The notes beneath the pieces were generated by a model. It searched no databases, was not told the DNA's origin, and saw only the letters and a program-made list of their open reading frames with translations. From positions 84,825,488 to 84,889,487 of the forward strand of contig NC_082692.2 in NCBI RefSeq assembly GCF_949987515.2: a stretch of DNA of 64,000 nucleotides, given 5' to 3'. A program made the position numbers and the translations under genes. This stretch comes from Delphinus delphis (taxonomy: Eukaryota > Chordata > Mammalia > Artiodactyla > Delphinidae). Positions 57,101 through 64,000 of the stretch are shown here, in pieces; the first letter of the stretch is position 1, and the number at the start of each line of letters is the position of its first letter.

Positions 57101-58065
57101 AGCAGCAAAGCAAAAATAAACAAGTGGAACTACATCTAACTAAAAAGCTTCTGCACAGTGAAGGAAACCATCAACAAAATGAAAAGGCAACCTGCTGAAT
57201 GGAAGAAAATATCTGCAAATCAAATATCTGATAAGGGGCTAATATCCAACATATTTAAAGGACTCATACAACTCAACATAAGAAAAACCAAACAACCCAG
57301 TTAAAAATGGGCAGAATATCTGAATAAACATTTTTTAACAGAAGACATACAGATGGCCAACAGGTACAAAAAAGATGTTCAACATGACTAATCATCAGGG
57401 AAACGCATATCAAAACCACAATGAGATACCACCTCATGCCTGTCAGAATGGCTATTGTGAAAAAGACTAGAAATGACAAGCCTTGGAGAAGATGTGGAGA
57501 AAAAGTAACATTTGTGGACTCTTGGTAGGAAAGTAAACTGGGGCATCCACTATGGAAAATAGTGTGGAGGTTCCTCAAAAAATTAAAGATAGAACTACCA
57601 TATGATCTAGCAATGCTACTTCTGGGTATTTATTTAAAAAAATGAAAACACTGATTTGACAAGATACATGCACCCCCATGTTCATTGTAGCATTATTTGC
57701 AATAGTCAAGACATGGAAACAACCTAAATGTCCACTGATGGATGAATAGATAAAGAAACTGTGGTACATATATACAATGGAACATTATTCAGCCATAAAA
57801 AATAATGAAATCTTGCCATTTGTGAGAAAATGGATGGAACTCAAGGGCGTTAAGCTAAGTGAAATAAGTCAGACAAAGAAAGACAAATACCATACAACTT
57901 CTCTTCCATATGGAATCTAAATTTTTAAACAAATTCATAGATACAGAGAACAGATTAGTGCTTGCCGTGGGGTAGGTGCTGGAAGAAATGGTGAAATTTT
58001 TAAAAACTGAATTTTAGTTTTTTAAAATGTATTTAAGCTAATACATTTAACAAAAAAAAAATTAG
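54165..58065 (+). mobile_element. 5'-truncated LINE-1 (about 3.9 kb)
   Basis: Sense L1 carrying most of ORF2 and the 3' UTR. It begins within the endonuclease part (ATAACTACTTTGAATGTAAAC), passes the endonuclease-to-RT linker (CAAAAGCAGTTCTAAGAGG), the RT region, the C-terminal part (GAGATACCACCTCATGCCTG; ACATTATTCAGCCATAAAAA) and the 3' UTR (TTCTCTTCCATATGGAATC), then an A-run at about 58052-58062. ORF1 and the 5' UTR are missing. Many stops and frameshifts show it is inactive and fairly old. Confidence 0.93.
54175..57850 (+). pseudogene. L1 ORF2 (endonuclease/reverse transcriptase) remnant
   Basis: ORF2 of LINE-1 normally encodes an apurinic-type endonuclease followed by a reverse transcriptase and a Cys-rich C-terminus. 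Here the frame is broken throughout, so no plus-strand frame of even 60 codons survives. The RT catalytic box is still readable at 56217-56228 as Phe-Ala-Asp-Asp (TTTGCAGATGAC), the L1 FADD form. Antisense frames across this interval are shadows and not genes. Confidence 0.9.
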
Positions 58066-59128
58066 AGGCAGAGGTGAAAGCATAGCATTTGAATCTTTCC
58101 AAATCCCCTCATAAAAACAGAACAACCTGAGAGCAAGACCAAAAACCAAACCAAAAAACAATTGTTTGTTGGACAAATTTACAACAAAACTAGGTGACTA
58201 GGTATTGCCTCAAGCACCAAAGTACCAACAGGTGTTGGAAAATACCAATACCAACCACAATTGCTGCAGGTTAGTTGCATGTACACAGAAAGGAGCAGAG
58301 GGATACAGCAGGGCAACTGAAGGGCCTGAGAAAGAAACTCCCCAAATTTCAGTAAGTATTAAATGAAAAAGTGTGATGAATCAATTTAAAACAGCAGATG
58401 AACCTGGGAGGAATTTTTCCCATTCTAAAAAAGACACAGTACACAGGGCTCACATTAAGAAACCCTGCAGAGTCTGGTGTAGTCTAGTGCAGTTAATCTC
58501 TCAAAACTGATCTGCCAGGACTCCACTCCAGGACAGGACCCACAATGAGGAAAACCTGCTGGAAATAGAAGAATCAAAATTGAAAAGGACAGAGAAAATC
58601 AAGAGGAAAGAAAGAGAAGGTTCAAAAAAAGTGGGGAAGGAGAAGATTGTGTAGATATTTTAAAAAGCAGGCCAGTAGCCTAGCAGTTGAAAGCAGACAA
58701 GAAGAGGGAGCTCTAGGAAGTTAGAAGAGCTATCTAAATCAAGCCTCCCTATCAAAAGTTCAGAAAAACAACTTATACATAAAAATGGGCAACAGAAAAA
58801 GTTTTCAGATCAAACACTACACAAAATTATAAGAGGGAAAAAGGGAAAAAGAATAACACCCTACAGAAAATGAAAGCACACATCAGAAAGATATGTCATA
58901 CAGCAGACCCAAACTGTAACCTATTATTTTAAAATGAGCTAGAAGACATTAAGAATATGAAATAAGGCATGAAAGAATAACATAAATCAGAATTAGAAAA
59001 ACTGAGAAATGAAGGAAGAAAGAATGGACCTGAGGAAAAAAGAAAACATCATTGGCATAATGAGGAATATACTAAGAGGACACAAGAGTAAATGAATACA
59101 ACAAATAATGCCTTAAAAGTGCTAGAAG

Positions 59129-59338
59129 GGGGCTTTCCTGGTGGTGCAGTGGTTGAGAGTCTGCCTGCCGATGCAGGGGACACGGGTTCGTGCCCCAGTC
59201 CGGGAAGATCCCACGTGCCACGGAGTGGCTGGGCCCGTGAGCCATGGCCTCTGAGCCTGCGTGTCTGAAGCCTGTGCTCCGCGACGGGAGAGGCCACAAC
59301 AGTGAGAGGCCCACATACCACAAAAAAAAAAAAAAAAA
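59129..59338 (+). mobile_element. CHR-type SINE with tandemly expanded 3' flank
   Basis: Sense copy from GGGCTTTCCTGGTGGTGCAG to GAGAGGCCCACATACCAC and a roughly 20-nt A-tail. It carries several CpG-to-TpG/CpA changes (for example GTGTCTGAAGCC), so it is slightly older than the least diverged copies here. Downstream is a tandem array of AAAAAGTTAGT-like units (59339-59410). Confidence 0.95.
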
Positions 59339-59410
59339 AAGTTAAAAAGTTAGTAAAAAAGCTAGTTAGTAAAAGTTAGTAAAAAGTTAAAAGGCTAGAA
59401 GGTTAAAAAA
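59339..59410. repeat. AAAAAGTTAGT-like minisatellite beside a SINE tail
   Basis: Variants of AGTTAAAAAGTTAGTAAAAA, then AGCTAGTTAGTAAAAGTTAG and AAAGTTAAAAGGCTAGAAGG. About six degenerate units. The word GCTAGAAGG also occurs just before the SINE (about 59121-59129), suggesting the array grew from the duplicated target site and the A-tail. Confidence 0.75.
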
Positions 59411-60620
59411 AACAAGGAGAAAATTAAAAATCAAGAAGAAATAAAGATAAAGACAAAAGAAAGAAAATGTCAAATATTTAAGTTAGGTAAAGAAGATCCA
59501 ACATATGGAGAATAGGAATCCCTAAAAATGAAATAAAAGGAAGGGACCTGTCCAGATACCTAAAACTATATTCAAAGAAACTTTCCTGAAATTAAAAAAA
59601 AACAACTTGGGACTAGATGTTGAAAGAGGTCACTGGATACTTGAGCATACTGTACCCAAATGATCAACACCAAGACAGAGTCTAGTAAAATTTCTGGACT
59701 TAAGACTTAAGCCAGAAGAAAACGGAGTAACACAGCCAAGGTACTTAAAGAAAAAAATACGTACCAACAATTTTGCAGCCAGCAAAAACTGCTTTTTAAA
59801 TTTAAATGGAGCAGCAAACTGTCGCCAAAATGCCCAAATTCAGGTAATGTATTTCCCAGGAGCCCTTCCTGAGAAATCTAATAGAAAATGAGCTTTTGAC
59901 AAAATGATCAAAGACATTAACATAAGAACTAGTGTTGAGCTCTGAATATACTTACTTATAGAACTAAGACTAAAATGTGATAAAAGGGGAAAGTACAGTA
60001 TAAATGGCTATATGCTCTGAAAAGACAGACATAGTAAGCCATTGAAAAATAATAAAGATTAGTAATAGTATACGTAGTAAGATGTTTAACTTCTTGGTAA
60101 TCATAATTGGAGACTGTAGTATTAGCATTGTTATTCTGAGACTGTTGCACGTATGAGGTGGATAAATATGCAAATTAGTAATTATGGAGTATTTTAATTC
60201 TATCAGCTCCCATATTCCCAAGAACTGGGATCCTCACCATAGTAGAAAGGAGATACATACCTATGTACCAGATAAGAAGCTAACTAAAAGCCCTCTAATC
60301 ATGAATATGAAGTGGAAATAATCAGTCGAATTCATGAGGCCTAGACATAATGAGCAATCCAACAACAATAAGCACAGTTAGCAGTATGATAATTGTCTTG
60401 AAACACAAATTTCCACTAAGAGAATCCAAGCTTTTTTGGGCAAATATCCTATGTCAGTCCTCAGGCAAGAAATGTTCAAGGTGAGTCTGAAGCATCTCAT
60501 CAGAGCGGTAAGCAAAGAAGCAATGAAGGACCAGTAGGATCATCTCAGGAGGATCGAGGAGCCAATGTAAAGAAGTCCCATCATCAAAGATGGACAATGT
60601 GATCTTCAATAAAAAATAAG

Positions 60621-61478
60621 GAATTTAATGGACTGAAACTAACCAACCAAACTAACCAACTAACCAACGTTTACATGATGCAGAAACATATTAAAATTTA
60701 CTGGTTGCTTTCAGAGGAGGATACGGAACTAATCCATTATTTTGAAAACTGGTAAACATTGGGAAAAAACAGGCATTTTTCCTGTATCTCTTATAAGAAC
60801 GCTTCCATTGGGTAGCCAAGGAGTAGCTGAACAGAAAAATTACAAAAGTATTCCAGTTAATAAACAGCGGAATTAGAACATCACCATTTTGCAACTCCCA
60901 GGGAATTAATGGATCTAGCCAGTGAGCATTAATGGCTACTAACATCACAAAAAGGAAGACAATAAAGTATTATGTCCCTCCTGAATGAAAGAACACAATA
61001 TCACTTAAGAGTCTTGCCAAAGGGATCAAACAGAAGCCTCTGGACCCAACTGCGAATTTGCAGGAAATAGAGAGGGCAAAGGAACATGTGAGCTGAGGAT
61101 GCAATCATACAAATCCAGGCTCTTGAAACCTCTGCAGCTCATGCGGCCAGGGTTCTCCAAAAGGAGAAGTGTAAAGAAAAGAAAGAAATAGAGGGGAAAC
61201 TTGTAAATTAAGAAACTTAAAAGACATATAATTTTTTTTTAATGGGCAATACTCAACTACCATGTCTAAGGATCCACATGTAGGTAATAAAGTAATAATG
61301 AAACAAAGGGAAATAATTACTACAGAAGTACTGGTCACTCTTGGAAGGGGCTGTGAGTGGGATCAGGCACTTGAGGGGTTTCTGGGTGGCTGGCAAAGTT
61401 CGATTTCTTGACTTGAATGGTTGTTACAAAGACATCCACCATACCACAACTGACATATAAATATATACATATATGTAA
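60621..61478. other. Unassigned DNA with an AACC-type simple repeat
   Basis: An (AACCAACT)n-like tract lies at 60637-60669 (CTAACCAACCAAACTAACCA). The rest may continue the LINE debris upstream but no family can be named. No gene. Confidence 0.4.
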
Positions 61479-61640
61479 ACGTCCAATACAGCAGCCACTA
61501 GCCACATGTGGCTATTACAGTATAAACTAACTAAAATGAAATAACTTAAATTTAGCTTCTCAGTCATCCCTAGTCAGATTTCAAATACTCAGTCGACAGT
61601 GGCTTCCTTTTAGACAGTGCAGAAAATAGAACACACTGTA
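61479..61640. mobile_element. hAT-like non-autonomous DNA transposon fragment
   Basis: ACGTCCAATACAGCAGCCACTAGCCACATGTGGC, an AT-rich centre, then TCAAATACTCAGTCGACAGTGGC and TTTTAGACAGTGCAGAAAATAG. The ends share the CTGTCCAAT / CACATGTGG inverted-repeat logic of 49463-49663 and the outer parts of 20637-20940. Confidence 0.65.
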
Positions 61641-64000
61641 CAGAATCAGTTTGTGTGTGCGTGTGGTTTTCTGTAATTGTTTTTTTTTACTTTATAATGA
61701 AACTTTCAAAGTGCATGCCCCCGCAATACATTACACAATTGCATTTATTTGAATTTATCTTGAATACAATAATACTGGCTATTCTTTGAAGCAATGGCCA
61801 AGGATGTACACCTTCCAGAAGAGAGACCAATACTGTGAAATCATTTTACGGCATTAAGGGGCAGGAACCCTGCAAGTGCAATGGATCTGAGTTAAAGTTG
61901 CTAGTACACAATACAAGAAACGTCCATCTCAAGGACAACGTAGTCGTGCCTAGAAAAGGTTAATAAGCTCTTTTCCACTGTGGATTGAGAACTGATCATT
62001 TCAATTATCATTAAACATTTATTAGACATCAGGAGCAGGCAAGGCTACGGCCAAATACAGTAGTAGAGTTCTTGCCAAATGGACACTCCAAACAAGGCAC
62101 TTAAGATATATAACCCAATTACACTGATGAAGGACAAGGAAGCGCTCCTTCCACCGGGCTGGAGATCCTTAGGTCAACGACATCATACCTCTGTACGACT
62201 GTTGAGCTCACAGTAAGGATGAAGGAGGAAGTTCCTCTGAAGAGATTCGAAGGAGGTGTATGAAAGGGCAAACTGACAGCCTGGCCAATAGCGTCATAAC
62301 AAGTTTTCAAGCAGAGCAAATGACATCAGAGAAATGGGAGGCTAGACGTTCCCAGAGATCAAAGTGACATCTACAAAAATACGTGACATAATAGAGCAGA
62401 GAGCCGAAAAAGAAATAATTCCGAGGTCAAAATAGAGACTCTCAGAGAACAAATGTATTAAAAGGCAGTGGTGTCCACTAATCCTCTCAACTCAATCCTC
62501 AACCCTCCTGAGTTGTCAGCAGCTCAAGGGACAGTGCTATAGAAGAGTATAATTATAAAGGAGGCATTCTGAATAAACTAGAGAAAAGGGAGGGAGGAAA
62601 GAAACATCCCAGCTACGAAATACGATTCCAATCGAGTCTTTAATTATCCAGAGAGAATGTAAATATTTTCTTTAAAATAATGTAACAGATGCTAAAACAA
62701 TGAGGAAAAAAATATAAGACTGTGGAACCTGTGATCCAGTGCAATAAAAAGGGCACAAAGAGGCATTAACAGTTAACAGGTGCAGAAAATCAGTAACTTC
62801 AAATTATACTTTGGTTATCATACAAGGGACCACACAGCAAAGAGCAGGCTAGCTTTGAGCCAAGATAAAGGATGCGTAACTAGAACATGATCTAGAATGG
62901 GTTAAGGGCAAATAATAAGAAAAAGAAGAAAACCCCAAATCAACAGGGTGTCATTCCTTCCCCCTCCATTCCAATCTGAGCCTTTTAATCTCAGAAAGTC
63001 CATCACACGTTTACTTGTATCTGGATATGATCCAAATATTCTGTGCAGCTCTCTTTTACATTTATTCTATCGAGAAAGATTTGGCAACTGAAATCTATTA
63101 TGATGTCAAAAGGTAGCTGACAACATAAAATGTATCCCGCTGAGTTGATGCCTCACACGGCTAAATTTACAACAACAGGAGTATCATAAAAATTACAAGA
63201 ACTGCAAATTAACCACTGATTTCTAGTTCACTGACATAAATAATAGTAAGGACCTGGATAACTTCCAAACATCTTTACCACTGTTTAATTTGTCAAAATC
63301 TATCAAGAGCCTTTCAACCACAAACCTGTCCTCTAAGGTACATTATCATTCCCACACTTACATTAACATCAGGGGCAACCCAAGGAAGACTGCATAATCA
63401 CTAAGACTCCATGAGGATTCTTCTCTCCCGTTTGTTAATTCCTCCATGTGTCAGTATCTCACCTCTTTCTTAAGTACCACTCTTACTTTCAATTAGTTAT
63501 TTAAGATCATTTAAAAATTTGGCTCTAATCTTGTGAGCTATGTCTGTCTGCTTTCAAAATCAGTCCCTCATTACAGTGTTAAGGTTCCTACTGGGCTCAA
63601 ATTAGCAAGATTTTCTGTTTACTTCATATTTGTGAACCAGGAAGCAGGTAACAGTATGGTGCTAGAGTAGTTAGCTGACAGCTGTTGGGAAACCCAGCAG
63701 GTAAGGAGGTCACACGTGGAAACAAAATGACAAAGACAATAATTCCTTTCTCAGAGAAAGTTCAGATACAGAACCACATGGTTTCCTCCACTAACAATCA
63801 ACTCTAAGGACTATTCACAGAGATGACAGGAAAAGAAAATGGTTTTTAACTTAAATGCAAAATCTCTTCTGAAAAACTATATTCGTTCATAGGGAATTTA
63901 AAATCACCACTAAACTACTTCATCGCTCATGGATTAAACACCAAAATGTGGATAAGGATAATAAAATGGGTAAAGAAATAAAGAAATGACTTTTAAAACT
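61641..64000. other. Single-copy non-coding DNA
   Basis: A T-run lies at 61680-61688. A weak old repeat trace (ACATTTATTAGACATCAGGAGC) lies near 62014. Otherwise there is no recognisable element, exon or long frame up to the end of the window. Confidence 0.4.

Larger units (their letters stand above)
58080..60620 (+). mobile_element. Probable older LINE debris (L1M/HAL1-like)
   Basis: A-rich sense strand with words typical of old L1 5'/ORF1 or HAL1 sequence: GAATCTTTCCAAATCCCCTC, ATGATCAACACCAAGACAGAGTC, AATTTTGCAGCCAGCAAAAACTG, CAGCAAACTGTCGCCAAAATGC. No frame is open. A SINE (59129-59338) interrupts it. The family assignment is tentative and the boundaries approximate. Confidence 0.4.

Noticed and set aside
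55102..57769. Minus-strand ORFs of 60-101 codons within the L1
   Set aside because: They are antisense shadows of ORF2, a known artefact of A-rich L1 sense strands.
54165..58065. Functional reverse transcriptase
   Set aside because: The L1 ORF2 is broken by many stops and frameshifts; only motif remnants such as FADD remain.

Overview
This window is mammalian nuclear DNA, almost certainly from a whale or dolphin. The evidence is a set of young tRNA-derived SINEs of the cetacean CHR type (about 200 bp, starting GGCTTCCCTGGTGGCGCAG on the sense strand). Cetartiodactyl-type L1 3' ends are also present, alongside general placental repeats (MIR, L2, MER5, MER20, MLT1). Family names come from recalled consensus patterns, not from a database search.

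I see no complete protein-coding gene, rRNA, functional tRNA, CpG island or CRISPR array. Open frames are short. The longest (46064-46684, 206 codons) lies in pyrimidine-rich DNA that partly resembles an L2 element. The window looks like intergenic or deep intronic DNA. Two short minus-strand segments (24788-25080 and about 33609-33795) carry splice-like signals and are listed as weak exon candidates only.

Layout. 1-7.4 kb is mostly single-copy DNA with one SINE and an AT-rich block at 2.15-3.3 kb that may be conserved non-coding DNA. 7.4-23.4 kb is repeat-rich: L1, L2, an MLT1 LTR, MIRs, MER5A, hAT-like elements, SINEs and a solo endogenous retroviral LTR. Several are nested and can be ordered in time, notably the L2 at 18.4-20.6 kb, broken first by an LTR and later by a SINE. 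24.7-38.8 kb is the opposite, about 14 kb with almost no recognisable interspersed repeat, which is typical of intervals packed with regulatory elements. 39-50.3 kb mixes single-copy DNA with SINEs and L1 3' ends. 50.3-54.2 kb is mostly single-copy. 54.2-58.1 kb is a 5'-truncated, decayed L1 with an ORF2 reverse-transcriptase remnant. 58.1-61 kb is probably older LINE debris with one SINE, and 61-64 kb is mostly single-copy DNA.

No genes act together here. The useful content is insertion history (target-site duplications, nesting), non-B DNA motifs (purine mirror/G-quadruplex tracts, a 25-bp palindrome, a hairpin) and the repeat-poor block. I found no convincing new biological system.
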